DNA of 64,000 nt. Source: HGM04593 sp045636125 (GTDB lineage Bacteria; Bacteroidota; Bacteroidia; Bacteroidales; Bacteroidaceae). Positions 25,994-35,663 of the stretch are shown one piece after another (position 1 is the stretch's first letter; every line of letters begins with the position of its first letter). The stretch lies in assembly GCA_045636125.1 (NCBI GenBank), contig JAZTWX010000026.1, positions 65,070 through 129,069 of the forward strand, in the 5' to 3' direction. Both the position numbers and the translations under genes were made by a program. The notes beneath the pieces were generated by a model. The model did not search any database. It worked only from the letters and a program-made list of their open reading frames with translations, and was not told the DNA's origin.

Positions 25994-26854
25994 ATGAAAA
26001 AGAAAAAAATATTCAGCAACAGGCTGCTGCGCAAGTACAAGCTCACAATTCACAACGAGAACAAACTCGAAAACGTGCTCGGTTTCTACATTTCGCCGCT
26101 GTGGGTTATAATTTCGCTGTTCTTTTCGTTCCTGCTCTTTACAGGAGTGGTGTATCTTATCCTTGCCTTCACCCCGGTGGGAGAATACCTCCCCGTGCGC
26201 ATTAACGACAAGACCAGGGAGATGCTCATAAACTACAACCTGAAGATTGACTCCCTTAAAGAGGCTGCCGACAAGCAGGACCGTTACATAAAGAACATAA
26301 AGAACCTTATGGAGGGCAACACCCCCATAGACAGCATTATGAACGCTCCCGAATATGCGTCGACCGAGAATATCTCCATCGTAACCACAGAGCTCGAGAA
26401 GGAGTTCGCCGCAGCCTTTGAGGAGCGCGAGAAATACAACATCGCCCACAACGCAACAACCGTGGGAGCATTGCAGGAGCTCAATCTCTACCGCCCCGCA
26501 CGTGGAATGATTATAAAACCCTTTGCACCCGGCGAGAAACACTATGGAGTGGACATTGCCGAAAACCCCGGCGAGAGCGTGCTTGCCATACACGAGGGCA
26601 CGGTGGTTATGAGCGACTACACGGCAAAAGAGGGTTACACCATCACCGTGCAGCACAAAGAGAACCTTGTTTCGATATACCGCAACTGCCACAGGCTCTA
26701 CAAAGCCGTGGGCGACAATGTTGAGGGTGGCGAGGTTATCGCATCGCTTGGCGACGGAAAAGCCACAAGCAGCGGCACGCTGAAACCTTTCCTGCATTTT
26801 GAAATTTGGCACAGAGGAAAAGCCCTCGACCCGGGAATATACATTGCATTCTAA
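25994..26854 (+). CDS. M23-family membrane-anchored peptidase, one active-site His missing
   Basis: The 286-residue protein has one membrane segment (about 35-60), a periplasmic coiled-coil stretch (about 70-108) and a C-terminal M23/LytM domain (from about 165). The zinc ligands His183, Asp187 and His268 and the helper His233 are present, but the usual HLH motif reads FLH: the first His, normally a catalytic residue, is Phe266 (26789-26791). It may be a reduced-activity hydrolase or, like EnvC/NlpD-type proteins, a regulator of other hydrolases. It is embedded between rimM and dxr, a Bacteroidota-typical arrangement. Confidence 0.85.
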   Translation: MKKKKIFSNRLLRKYKLTIHNENKLENVLGFYISPLWVIISLFFSFLLFTGVVYLILAFTPVGEYLPVRINDKTREMLINYNLKIDSLKEAADKQDRYIKNIKNLMEGNTPIDSIMNAPEYASTENISIVTTELEKEFAAAFEEREKYNIAHNATTVGALQELNLYRPARGMIIKPFAPGEKHYGVDIAENPGESVLAIHEGTVVMSDYTAKEGYTITVQHKENLVSIYRNCHRLYKAVGDNVEGGEVIASLGDGKATSSGTLKPFLHFEIWHRGKALDPGIYIAF

Positions 26855-26876
26855 CAATCAAGCACAAAAAAACAAT

Positions 26877-28037
26877 ATGGACAATATCAAGAAAAGAGAA
26901 ATAGCCATACTGGGCTCTACAGGCTCCATAGGCACACAGACATTGCAAGTGGTGGAGGAACACCCCGAACGATTCGAGGTGTATGCAATAACCGCCAACA
27001 CCCGTGTAGACGACCTTATAGCCCAAGCGCGCAAGTTCCTGCCCGAGGTGGTGGTAATTGCCGACGAAACCAAATACCAGCGATTGAAAGAGGCTCTTGC
27101 CGACCTGCCCATACGCGTGTGCGGCGGCTACGAGGCTATATGCGAGGTGGTGAAAGAGCCGCGCGTCGATGTTGTTGTGACTGCGATGGTGGGTTTTTCG
27201 GGACTGCGCCCCACAATAGAGGCTATTAAAGCAGGAAAGGAGATTGCTCTCGCCAACAAGGAGACAATGGTGGTTGCGGGAGAGCTTGTGAACGCCCTTG
27301 CAAACAAGCACAATGTCCCCATTCTTCCGGTCGACTCGGAGCACTCGGCAATTTTCCAATGCCTTGCGGGCGAAATGGACAACAAGGTGGAAAAGCTCAT
27401 TCTCACAGCATCGGGCGGCCCATTCCGCACCTGGGATATTGCACAGCTCGAAAACGTGACAAAGGAGCAGGCCTTGAAACACCCCAACTGGAGCATGGGA
27501 GCAAAAATCACCATCGATTCGGCATCTATGATGAACAAGGGATTCGAAGTGATGGAGGCAAAATGGCTTTTCGGCGTAGGAGCCGAGGATATTGAGGTTG
27601 TTGTGCACCCGCAGTCGGTTATTCACTCAATGGTGCAGTTTGCCGACGGAGCCGTTAAAGCACAGCTCGGCACACCCGATATGCGCCTGCCCATTATGTA
27701 TGCGCTGTCGTATCCCGCAAGGCTCTCTTCGTCGTTCGAGCGACTCGACTTCGGCTCACTTGGCGAGCTCACATTCGAAAAGCCCGACCTTGACAAATTC
27801 CCCAACCTGCGCCACGCCTACAACGCCCTGTCGATGGGTGGCAACATTCCCTGTGTGGTGAACGCCGCAAACGAGGTGTGCGTGGCTGCCTTCCTTGCCG
27901 ACCGCATACGTTTCAACGATATGCCGCGCCTCATTGAGCGTGCAATGCAGCAGGCTACATTCATTGCAAAACCCACGCTCGACGACTACCTTGCAAGCGA
28001 CCGCGAGGTACGCCGTATGGTAGAAGGATGGATTTAA
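26877..28037 (+). CDS. dxr: 1-deoxy-D-xylulose 5-phosphate reductoisomerase
   Basis: The 386-residue enzyme performs the second step of the MEP isoprenoid pathway. The NADPH-binding GSTGSIGTQT segment is at 13-22, the metal-binding SEHSAIFQC segment lies near 150 and the active-site loop with NKGFEVMEA follows. The ATG at 26877 is used since the domain begins within a few residues; an earlier in-frame start at 26799 lies in the M23 gene. Another MEP gene, ispD, is in the same window at 35636. Confidence 0.96.
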   Translation: MDNIKKREIAILGSTGSIGTQTLQVVEEHPERFEVYAITANTRVDDLIAQARKFLPEVVVIADETKYQRLKEALADLPIRVCGGYEAICEVVKEPRVDVVVTAMVGFSGLRPTIEAIKAGKEIALANKETMVVAGELVNALANKHNVPILPVDSEHSAIFQCLAGEMDNKVEKLILTASGGPFRTWDIAQLENVTKEQALKHPNWSMGAKITIDSASMMNKGFEVMEAKWLFGVGAEDIEVVVHPQSVIHSMVQFADGAVKAQLGTPDMRLPIMYALSYPARLSSSFERLDFGSLGELTFEKPDLDKFPNLRHAYNALSMGGNIPCVVNAANEVCVAAFLADRIRFNDMPRLIERAMQQATFIAKPTLDDYLASDREVRRMVEGWI

Positions 28038-28075
28038 TATTTACTGGACAACATAGATAAAAAAGAGAAAAACTG

Positions 28076-29395
28076 ATGGAGGTATTTTTTATACGTGCGC
28101 TGCAGCTTATAATGGCTCTGAGCCTTTTGGTGCTTGTGCACGAGTTCGGACACTTTATTTTTTCGAGAATATTCAAAGTGAGGGTCGAGAAATTCTACCT
28201 TTTCTTCGACTGGGGCTTTTCCCTTTTCAAATGGAAGCCCAAAAACAGTGAAACAGAGTATGGTATAGGCTGGTTGCCCCTTGGCGGCTACTGCAAGATT
28301 TCGGGTATGATAGACGAGTCTATGGATACCGAGCAGATGAAACAGCCCGTGCAACCGTGGGAGTTCCGCGCAAAACCAGCCTGGCAGCGACTGCTCATAA
28401 TGGTGGGTGGCGTACTGTTCAATTTCATTCTTGCAATGTTCATATATGCGATGATAATGTTCACTTGGGGCGACAGCTACGTGGATATGCGCAAGGCTGT
28501 GCACGGGATGGAGTTCAACGAGAATGCCAAATCGCTTGGTTTTGCCGACGGTGACATTATTTTGCGCGTCGACAGCAGCGATGTTACACGCTACGATGTT
28601 GACCTCTTGCGCGCCATTGCCGACGGAAAAGAGGTTACCGTATTGCGTGCAGGCGAGATTGCCACAGTGGAGATTCCCGAAGATTTCGGGCTTATGGATA
28701 TGGGCAAAGGCACACCTTTTATGCAATATCGCATACCCGCTGTTGTCGACAGCATTCTGCCCGCATCGGCGGCACAGGCTGCAGGCTTGCAGAAGGGCGA
28801 CAGCATTGTGAGCATAGGCGGTGAAAAGGTGAATTCTTGGCAGCAGCTTATGACAGCGATGCAGAAGATGCAGGAGCAGGAGAGAGAGGAGATAACCGTA
28901 GGCGTTATGCGCGACAGCCTTGTAACGCTCACCGCAAAGACCGACAGCACATACAAGCTTGGCATAACACCGCGCCCCACAAACTATCCCGTGGTGCAGA
29001 TATCGTACAATTTCATTGAAGCCTTCCCCGCCGGCATAAGCTACGGCTGGAACGTGCTCAAAGGGTATGTGAGCGACTTCAAGTACCTCTTCTCGAAAGA
29101 GGGCGCACAGTCAGTGGGAATGTTCGGCACTATTGGCAGCCTGTTCCCCGCAACTTGGAACTGGCACCAGTTCTGGTTGATGACAGCAATGCTCTCGCTC
29201 ATCCTCGCAGTAATGAACATACTGCCCATTCCCGCGCTCGACGGCGGACACGTAGTGTTCCTCTTGATTGAGGTAATAAGCGGCCGCAAACCCAGCGACA
29301 AGGCTCTTGAAATTGCACAGACCGTGGGAATGATAATTCTCCTTGCATTGTTTATCCTTGCTACCTACAACGACGCAATGCGCTTTATATTCTAA
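28076..29395 (+). CDS. rseP: RIP metalloprotease RseP (site-2 protease)
   Basis: The 439-residue membrane protease has the zinc motif HEFGH at 22-26 in its first membrane helix, a central periplasmic region with one clear PDZ domain (about 225-300, GLQKGDSIVSIGG) preceded by a second degenerate one, and the C-terminal NILPIPALDGGH motif that supplies the third zinc ligand. It cleaves membrane-bound anti-sigma factors and signal-peptide remnants. The serpin gene starts 3 bases after its stop. Confidence 0.95.
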   Translation: MEVFFIRALQLIMALSLLVLVHEFGHFIFSRIFKVRVEKFYLFFDWGFSLFKWKPKNSETEYGIGWLPLGGYCKISGMIDESMDTEQMKQPVQPWEFRAKPAWQRLLIMVGGVLFNFILAMFIYAMIMFTWGDSYVDMRKAVHGMEFNENAKSLGFADGDIILRVDSSDVTRYDVDLLRAIADGKEVTVLRAGEIATVEIPEDFGLMDMGKGTPFMQYRIPAVVDSILPASAAQAAGLQKGDSIVSIGGEKVNSWQQLMTAMQKMQEQEREEITVGVMRDSLVTLTAKTDSTYKLGITPRPTNYPVVQISYNFIEAFPAGISYGWNVLKGYVSDFKYLFSKEGAQSVGMFGTIGSLFPATWNWHQFWLMTAMLSLILAVMNILPIPALDGGHVVFLLIEVISGRKPSDKALEIAQTVGMIILLALFILATYNDAMRFIF

Positions 29396-29398
29396 AAT

Positions 29399-30595
29399 AT
29401 GAAAAGACTTATAATACTTTTTGCAGCAGCGGCCATAAGCAGTTGTGCAGCCAAACAAGAGGGCTGCACAACCACTGTTGCACCCATTGCAGCCGACAGC
29501 ACCCAAAGCTTTGCCACCGGCCTGTTGCGCACAGTGTACGCAGCAAGCGGGCAGGAGAACGTCTGCGTTTCGCCCGCAAGTGCAAAATGGGCAATGGCAA
29601 TGACCGTGAACGGAGCGAGCGGCACCACCGCCACAGAGATTTTCGGCACACTGGGCTACCCCATAGACGAGGAGTTGCTGGCGGGCTTCAACAGCCGACA
29701 GCTGGTTGACATGAACGAGCTCGAGGGTGCGAAGCACGCACAGGTGAACATTGCAAACTCCATCTGGGTGAAAGAGGGAATAGAAATAAAGCCCACCTTT
29801 GCCTGCAACGGAGAGAAATTCTACAATGCAGCTATAAAGAACAACAGCTTCGATGCAAAGGGAATAAAAGAGATAAACGACTGGTGCAGCGAAAAGACCA
29901 ACGGCAAAATAAACAGCATTTTAAGCAAGCCCGCACCCGGCACACAGGCGTTGCTTGTTAACACACTACACTTCAAGGCACGCTGGGCAAAGCCGTTCAA
30001 TAAAGCGGCTACAGAAGAGCAGCCTTTCACAAAGGCCGACGGCACAAAAGCGGGCGTGCCAATGATGTACTCTTCGGCCAACTCGCCATACTATGAGGAC
30101 AGCATAATGCAGGCAACCGCAAAGCCGTTCGAAGGCGGGGAATATTCAATGTTGCTCATTCTCCCCACAAAAGGCACAAGCACAGCACAGTGCGCCGAAC
30201 ATTTTGCACAGATATACGGCAAAGAATTCCTCAAAGGAAAATGGTGTAATGTTGTGTTGAAGATGCCGCGTTTCGAATGCAGCTTTTCAACAAGCCTCAA
30301 GGAGCCGCTTAAAGAGATGGGTATAAAGGAGGCGTTCACCGCAAAGGCTCAGTTCGGGAAAATGTCGCAAACCCCGCTTATGATTGACGATGTTATTCAA
30401 AAGACATACATTGCCGTGGATGAGGAGGGAGCCGAGGCGGCGGCAGCCACAGCCGTTCAAATGGCACTCACAGGACTGCGCCCGCAAGAGAAAAAGTACA
30501 TCACCCTCGACCGCCCGTTCATTTATGCCATAAAGCACAACCGCAGCGGGGAGATTCTCTTCACCGGAATTCTAAATGACCCAAAAGAAAAATAG
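29399..30595 (+). CDS. serpin, lipoprotein-anchored
   Basis: This 398-residue protein is a bacterial serpin, a suicide inhibitor of serine or cysteine proteases. A lipoprotein signal with AISSC around residues 13-17 places it on the membrane, probably the outer membrane. The fold is complete by eye, and the reactive-loop hinge EEGAEAAAATA matches the inhibitory consensus with small residues at P14-P8; counting from the hinge puts P2-P1 at about Leu-Thr, which would fit a chymotrypsin- or elastase-like target but is only approximate. It is nearly fused to rseP in transcript terms. Protection against host or competitor proteases is the likely role. Confidence 0.92.
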   Translation: MKRLIILFAAAAISSCAAKQEGCTTTVAPIAADSTQSFATGLLRTVYAASGQENVCVSPASAKWAMAMTVNGASGTTATEIFGTLGYPIDEELLAGFNSRQLVDMNELEGAKHAQVNIANSIWVKEGIEIKPTFACNGEKFYNAAIKNNSFDAKGIKEINDWCSEKTNGKINSILSKPAPGTQALLVNTLHFKARWAKPFNKAATEEQPFTKADGTKAGVPMMYSSANSPYYEDSIMQATAKPFEGGEYSMLLILPTKGTSTAQCAEHFAQIYGKEFLKGKWCNVVLKMPRFECSFSTSLKEPLKEMGIKEAFTAKAQFGKMSQTPLMIDDVIQKTYIAVDEEGAEAAAATAVQMALTGLRPQEKKYITLDRPFIYAIKHNRSGEILFTGILNDPKEK

Positions 30596-30607
30596 AACTA
30601 CTATATT

Positions 30608-31978
30608 ATGAAAAAAGGACTTTTCACACTACTACTGCTCGCCTTTGTGGTGGGCGCAATGGGCAAAAGCCCCAAATACGTATTCTACTTTATTGGCGAC
30701 GGCATGGGCCCCTCACACGTTCTCGGCACCGAGCTTTTCCTGGGCGAGAAGCAAGGCACTATAGGACGCCCCGCCCCCTTGTGTTTTACACAATTCCCCG
30801 CCACAGCCTTTGTGACAACTTTTTCGGCAAGCAACGGAGTAACCGACTCGGCCGCTTCGGGCACAGCCCTTGCCACAGGAGAAAAGACCACTAACGGCTA
30901 CATAGGTGCTAACCCTGCGGGCGAGCCCGTATACAGCGTTGCACACGCAGCAAAAGAGGCCGGCTTTGCGGTGGGTGTTGCAACAACAGTGTGCATAAAC
31001 CACGCAACGCCCGGAGCTTTTTACGCCCATAACAAGAGCCGCAACAACTACCACGACATTGCCTGTGAGATGCTCACCGCAGGCTACGACTTCTATGCAG
31101 GTGGCGACGCAAAATGCAGCGACGCGCAGCGCGAGGCTCTCTACTCAAAAGCGCAGGAGGACGGCTACACCATTGCCCGCGGATACAGCGACTACACACA
31201 AAAGGCAGCCGGCGCAAAAAAAATGATGCTCTACCAGAAGGAGGTAAACGAGGGTATACCTTATACAATAGACCGCACACCCGAAGACCTCACCCTTGCG
31301 CAGATAACCGACGCTGCGATAAACTTTTTGGGGAAGAAGAGCAAAAAAGGTTTCTTCCTTATGGTAGAAGGGGGAAAAATCGACTACGCATCACACAGCG
31401 ACGACGCAGCCACAATGTTCCACGAGATGCTCGACTTCAACGCTGCTATCGAGCGCGCAGTAGAGTTCTACAAGAAGAACCCCAAAGAGACACTCATTGT
31501 TGTTACTGCCGACCACGAGACAGGCGGCCTTGTGCTCGGTTACAGCGGCGCGTACGCGCTCAACCTCAAGGCACTCGATTGCCAGAAGGCAAGCGAGGAC
31601 AAGCTCAAGAGCATTATGCGCACAAAGGCTATGCAGCGTATGCCCCTTGCGTGGGATGATATTAAAGAGGTAATTAAAGAGTACACCGGCCTGTGGGGAG
31701 CTCTCACACCCAGCAACAGCGAAGAGCAATATATGAAGAGACTCTTCGAAGAGGGAGAAGGCAACCCCCAGAAGCGAGTGGAGAAATTCGAGGCAATAGC
31801 CACAGTGGCCAAGAATGCCGTTAACCGCATAGCCCTTGTAAGCTGGGCAGGCCCCAACCACTCGGGAACATTTGTGCCACTTTTTGCCATTGGCCAGCAG
31901 GCCGATAAATTCCACGGTGTAATTGATAACACCGATATCCCCAAGACCATAAAGAAGATTGCAAGGTACAGTAAATAA
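30608..31978 (+). CDS. alkaline phosphatase
   Basis: The 456-residue exported enzyme has a signal peptide (residues 1-19) and the alkaline phosphatase core: IGDGMG with metal-binding Asp31, the nucleophile Ser81 in TDSAASGTA, and downstream DHETGG with metal ligands. It hydrolyses phosphomonoesters in the periplasm. No Pho-box-like element was looked for successfully; it lies 12 bases after the serpin gene and ends at a bidirectional terminator, so it probably shares the upstream transcript. Confidence 0.94.
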   Translation: MKKGLFTLLLLAFVVGAMGKSPKYVFYFIGDGMGPSHVLGTELFLGEKQGTIGRPAPLCFTQFPATAFVTTFSASNGVTDSAASGTALATGEKTTNGYIGANPAGEPVYSVAHAAKEAGFAVGVATTVCINHATPGAFYAHNKSRNNYHDIACEMLTAGYDFYAGGDAKCSDAQREALYSKAQEDGYTIARGYSDYTQKAAGAKKMMLYQKEVNEGIPYTIDRTPEDLTLAQITDAAINFLGKKSKKGFFLMVEGGKIDYASHSDDAATMFHEMLDFNAAIERAVEFYKKNPKETLIVVTADHETGGLVLGYSGAYALNLKALDCQKASEDKLKSIMRTKAMQRMPLAWDDIKEVIKEYTGLWGALTPSNSEEQYMKRLFEEGEGNPQKRVEKFEAIATVAKNAVNRIALVSWAGPNHSGTFVPLFAIGQQADKFHGVIDNTDIPKTIKKIARYSK

Positions 31979-32002
31979 GTACAGGCAACCGCATAAAAAC
32001 AG

Positions 32003-32040
32003 CAACACCGGCGAGATTCACTTCTCGCCGGTGTTGTTTT
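32003..32040. terminator. bidirectional intrinsic terminator
   Basis: A 13-bp perfect stem (32003-32015 with 32024-32036) and 8-base loop lie between converging genes, with T residues after the forward side and A residues before it. It serves alkaline phosphatase on the forward strand and probably the M23/LysM gene on the reverse. Confidence 0.88.
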
Positions 32041-32061
32041 ATAATATAATAAGGTACATAC

Positions 32062-32934
32062 TTACTGGTAACGCAAGCTTTGCCCTATACGCAAGATAGT
32101 GCGGGAATTAATGCCGTTGAGTTTGTAGATTGTGCTCTGCGACACACCGCGTTTGCGGGCAATTGTAGAAACCGTCTCGCCCGAACGCACCTTGTGGTAT
32201 TTTGGTTCGGGGCCCTCTACAATCATCTTGCCGCTCTTTGCATCGTAGCGGCGTGTACCGGGCTTGTAGTAGGTGTAATATTCGCCTGTGGTTGTCTGGT
32301 TCTTAAAGTCGAAAAAGAGTGAAGGGTTGAGCGATTTTCCCATAAGCACTGTTTCGAAATGGAGGTGTGGACCAGTGCTGCGGCCCGAATTTCCTCCTAA
32401 CCCGATGGGGTCGCCGGCCTTTACTTTCTGGTCGACATCGACCAACCTGCGCTGCAGATGGGCATACACGGTTTCAAGGCCGTTGTCGTGGCGTATAACC
32501 ACATAGTAGCCGTAACCGCGACGCTGGTAGGATGTAATACGCACCTTGCCGTCGAATGCCGCGCGTATGGTGTCGCCGCGCTGCACCTTTATGTCGAGGC
32601 CGTTGTGTGCACGGCGACGACGGGGACGGTAGCCGAACACATCGGTTACCTTTGTATTTTCGGTGGGCATACAGAACTTACGCAGGTCGATGCGCAAAGA
32701 ATCGGGGAGCTTTGCCGAATAGTGTACACCGCTGTTCTCCCAAGTGGGGTAAAGCTCGCTCGAGGGAATAAGGAATTCCTCGTTAAGCAACGTGGTGTGC
32801 AGCTCGAGCGAGTCGCCGAGCTCAATGGGAGAGTCGGCTACAAGGGGGGTGGGCAACGCATCCTGCGCCTTTGCGCCGCACACGGCAAGCTGCAAAAGGG
32901 CAACCAGAAGAATATTTTTTACCGTTCTGTTCAC
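32062..32934 (-). CDS. M23 peptidase with C-terminal LysM domain
   Basis: The 290-residue exported protein has a signal peptide (residues 1-23), an M23 endopeptidase domain with a full active site (His110, Asp114, His159, and HLH at 190-192) and a C-terminal LysM domain (about 245-290) that binds peptidoglycan. It should cleave peptide cross-links in the cell wall during growth or division. It lies 6 bases after ndk on the same strand. Unlike the M23 protein at 25994 it lacks a membrane anchor and keeps the complete HLH motif. Confidence 0.94.
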   Translation of the reverse strand: MNRTVKNILLVALLQLAVCGAKAQDALPTPLVADSPIELGDSLELHTTLLNEEFLIPSSELYPTWENSGVHYSAKLPDSLRIDLRKFCMPTENTKVTDVFGYRPRRRRAHNGLDIKVQRGDTIRAAFDGKVRITSYQRRGYGYYVVIRHDNGLETVYAHLQRRLVDVDQKVKAGDPIGLGGNSGRSTGPHLHFETVLMGKSLNPSLFFDFKNQTTTGEYYTYYKPGTRRYDAKSGKMIVEGPEPKYHKVRSGETVSTIARKRGVSQSTIYKLNGINSRTILRIGQSLRYQ

Positions 32935-32940
32935 TTTATA

Positions 32941-33414
32941 TTATTTGAATTTTATACTCTCTTCGCCGCCATACTCAAACTCGGTAACAGCCGACTTATA
33001 GTCGAACAGCTCACCCTCTTTGAAGAAGCGTGCAATCTCTATCTGTGCATTCTCAACAGAGTCCGACGCGTGAACTACATTCTGTTCGCCGCTCATTGAG
33101 AAGTCGCCACGAATGGTTCCGGGCAACGCCTTGCGCGAATTTGTTGCACCCACAAGCTGACGCACGGTCTCCACAGCCTCGGCACCCTCGATGCAACAAG
33201 CTATTATGGGCGCAGCCTGCATAGATGCTTTGAGATAAGGGAAGAAGGGGCGCTCCTTGAGGTGAGCGTAGTGCTCGGCCACAATCTCGTCGGTCATAAA
33301 CAGCATTTTAATTCCTGCAAAACGCAAGCCTTTACGTTCGAAACGGGTGATAATGTCACCCATAAGACCACGCTGAATTGCGTTGGGCTTAATGAGAATG
33401 AGTGTTTTTTCCAT
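32941..33414 (-). CDS. ndk: nucleoside diphosphate kinase
   Basis: The 157-residue enzyme balances nucleoside triphosphates. The phosphorylated His115 sits in the NVVHASDS motif, and the LIKPNAIQRG start is typical. It lies 149 bases downstream of recG; a -7-like TATCTTCG with a weak -33 in that gap may be its own promoter. It probably shares a transcript with the M23/LysM gene. Confidence 0.96.
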   Translation of the reverse strand: MEKTLILIKPNAIQRGLMGDIITRFERKGLRFAGIKMLFMTDEIVAEHYAHLKERPFFPYLKASMQAAPIIACCIEGAEAVETVRQLVGATNSRKALPGTIRGDFSMSGEQNVVHASDSVENAQIEIARFFKEGELFDYKSAVTEFEYGGEESIKFK

Positions 33415-33563
33415 CAGTTATAAGTTTTCGGTTAGCGGCGCGGCGCGCCATATTATGGTTTATTTTGCGAAGATACGAAAAAGTTTGTAAAATACCGAAA
33501 ATTAAGCCGTTATCTTTTCCCTAAAAGTGTTAACGACGCGTAACGCACAAAGGCAGAAGAGTG

Positions 33564-35663
33564 TTACGATATTGCGCCCCAGTTGCGGTTGTTGCGCTTT
33601 TTCTGCTCGCGCAGATGCTCCCACAGAGTGCGGTAAAGAGGGCTGCTGCACTCGGGGTCGGCCTCTACAATTTCACGGGCAATTGAACGCACATACTGCA
33701 AAAGCTGCTCGTCGCGGGCAAGGTTGGCAATTTTAAGGTCGAATGCAATGCCACTCTGCTGCGTGCCCTCAATATCACCGGGGCCGCGCAGTTTAAGGTC
33801 AGCCTCGGCAATTTCAAAACCGTCGTTGCTGCCGGTCATTATTTCCATACGTTTGCGGGTATCCTCGGATAGTTTATAGTCGGTGACAAGAATACAGTAG
33901 GACTGCGACGCACCACGCCCTACACGCCCGCGCAGCTGATGCAGCTGCGAAAGGCCGAACCGCTCGGCATTTTCAATTACCATCACCGATGCGTTGGGAA
34001 CATCGACACCCACCTCAATTACCGTGGTCGACACAAGTATATGTGTTTCACCAGCAGCGAAACGGCGCATCTCCTCGTCCTTCTCTTTTGGTTTCATCTT
34101 GCCGTGCAGCTTGCTCAGGCGATAGTCGCAGAAGATGTTGCAGAGCTGTTTGTAGCCATCTTCGAGGTTCTTGAGGTCGAGCTTCTCACTCTCGCTGATG
34201 AGAGGATAGACAACATATACCTGACGCCCCTCCTGCAACTGACGGCGCATAAAAGAGTACATACTATCGGCACGGTTACGAAAAATGTGCTGCGTGCTGA
34301 TGGGCTTGCGACCGGGCGGTAGCTCGTCTATCACCGACACATCGAGGTCGCCGTATAGCGTCATTGCAAGAGTGCGGGGGATGGGGGTTGCGGTCATTAC
34401 AAGAATGTGGGGCGGGATATTGTTTTTTGCCCACATTTTGGCACGCTGCACAACACCGAAACGGTGCTGCTCGTCAATTACCACAAGGCCCACACTACGG
34501 AACTGCACGTTGTCCTCGAGCACAGCGTGTGTGCTCACAAGAATATCTATCGAGCCATCGAGCAGCCCTTGAAGAATGGCCGGGCGGTCCTTTTGCCTGG
34601 TGCTTCCGGTGAGAAGCTCCACACGCACGGGCAACCCTTGAAGCATACGGCAAAGGGTGGCAAAATGTTGTTCGGCAAGAATTTCGGTGGGCGCCATAAG
34701 ACACGCCTGGTAGCCGTTATCCTTGGCAAGAAGCATTGAGAGCAGCGCCACAAGGGTTTTTCCGCTGCCCACATCGCCCTGCACAAGGCGGTTCATCTGA
34801 CGATTGCTGTTCACGTCGCGGCGTATCTCCTTCACCACCCTCTTCTGTGCGCCTGTGAGCTCGAAGGGGAGCTTTTCATTGTAGAAACGGTTGAACGTTT
34901 CGCCCACTGTGGCGAAGCGGTGCCCCACGTATCGCATCTGCCGGTCTTTGGCATAATGGAGGATGTTTAGCTGTATGTAGAAGAGCTCGTCGAATTTAAG
35001 GCGGTACTGCGCCGCCTGAAGCTCTTTGTTGTTCTTGGGAAAATGTATGGCGCGCAGAGCATCGGGGAGCCCCATAAGGCCGTGCTTCGATATAATGTCG
35101 GGCGTGAGCGTCTCTTTCACTCCCGTGCCCGACAGCTGGAAGAGATTATGCACAAGCTTGGCCATTGCCGAAGAGTTGAGGCCGCTGCGCTTCATCTTTT
35201 CGGTTGTGTTGTAGTAAGGCTGCAGGCCCATCTGGTCGAGTTGCAACGACGACGCAAGGTCAATGTCGGGGTGGGCTATGTTCACACGGCCGTTAAAGGC
35301 TGTGGGCTTTCCGAAGACAAGATATTTCTCGCCCACCTTATAACGCCCTTTTACATATTTTATACCGCGGAACCACACAAGGTCGATAAAGCCCGTGCCG
35401 TCGAAAAAATGGGCCACGAGACGGCGCGAAACGCCCTCGCCCATCTCCTCGAAGCTGCGTATCTCGCCCTGCAACTGCACAAAAGGCATATTGCCGGTGA
35501 GCTCACTCACCTTGAAAAGACGGCTGCGGTCGACATATTTATAGGGGAAATAGTACAGGAGGTCGTACAGGGAATATATCTTGAGTTCCCTGCCCAGCAG
35601 GGTGGCGCGTTGCTCGCCCACCCCCGGAAGAAATTTTATATTCCTTGTTGCGAGTTCCAGCAT
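33564..35663 (-). CDS. recG: ATP-dependent DNA helicase RecG
   Basis: The 699-residue helicase remodels stalled replication forks and Holliday junctions. The N-terminal wedge/OB domain (to about 250), Walker A GDVGSGKT at 296-303, the DEQHRFGV motif II near residues 395-402 and the second RecA-like domain with QLRGRVGRG are all visible. The start overlaps ispD by 28 bases. Confidence 0.96.
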   Translation of the reverse strand: MLELATRNIKFLPGVGEQRATLLGRELKIYSLYDLLYYFPYKYVDRSRLFKVSELTGNMPFVQLQGEIRSFEEMGEGVSRRLVAHFFDGTGFIDLVWFRGIKYVKGRYKVGEKYLVFGKPTAFNGRVNIAHPDIDLASSLQLDQMGLQPYYNTTEKMKRSGLNSSAMAKLVHNLFQLSGTGVKETLTPDIISKHGLMGLPDALRAIHFPKNNKELQAAQYRLKFDELFYIQLNILHYAKDRQMRYVGHRFATVGETFNRFYNEKLPFELTGAQKRVVKEIRRDVNSNRQMNRLVQGDVGSGKTLVALLSMLLAKDNGYQACLMAPTEILAEQHFATLCRMLQGLPVRVELLTGSTRQKDRPAILQGLLDGSIDILVSTHAVLEDNVQFRSVGLVVIDEQHRFGVVQRAKMWAKNNIPPHILVMTATPIPRTLAMTLYGDLDVSVIDELPPGRKPISTQHIFRNRADSMYSFMRRQLQEGRQVYVVYPLISESEKLDLKNLEDGYKQLCNIFCDYRLSKLHGKMKPKEKDEEMRRFAAGETHILVSTTVIEVGVDVPNASVMVIENAERFGLSQLHQLRGRVGRGASQSYCILVTDYKLSEDTRKRMEIMTGSNDGFEIAEADLKLRGPGDIEGTQQSGIAFDLKIANLARDEQLLQYVRSIAREIVEADPECSSPLYRTLWEHLREQKKRNNRNWGAIS

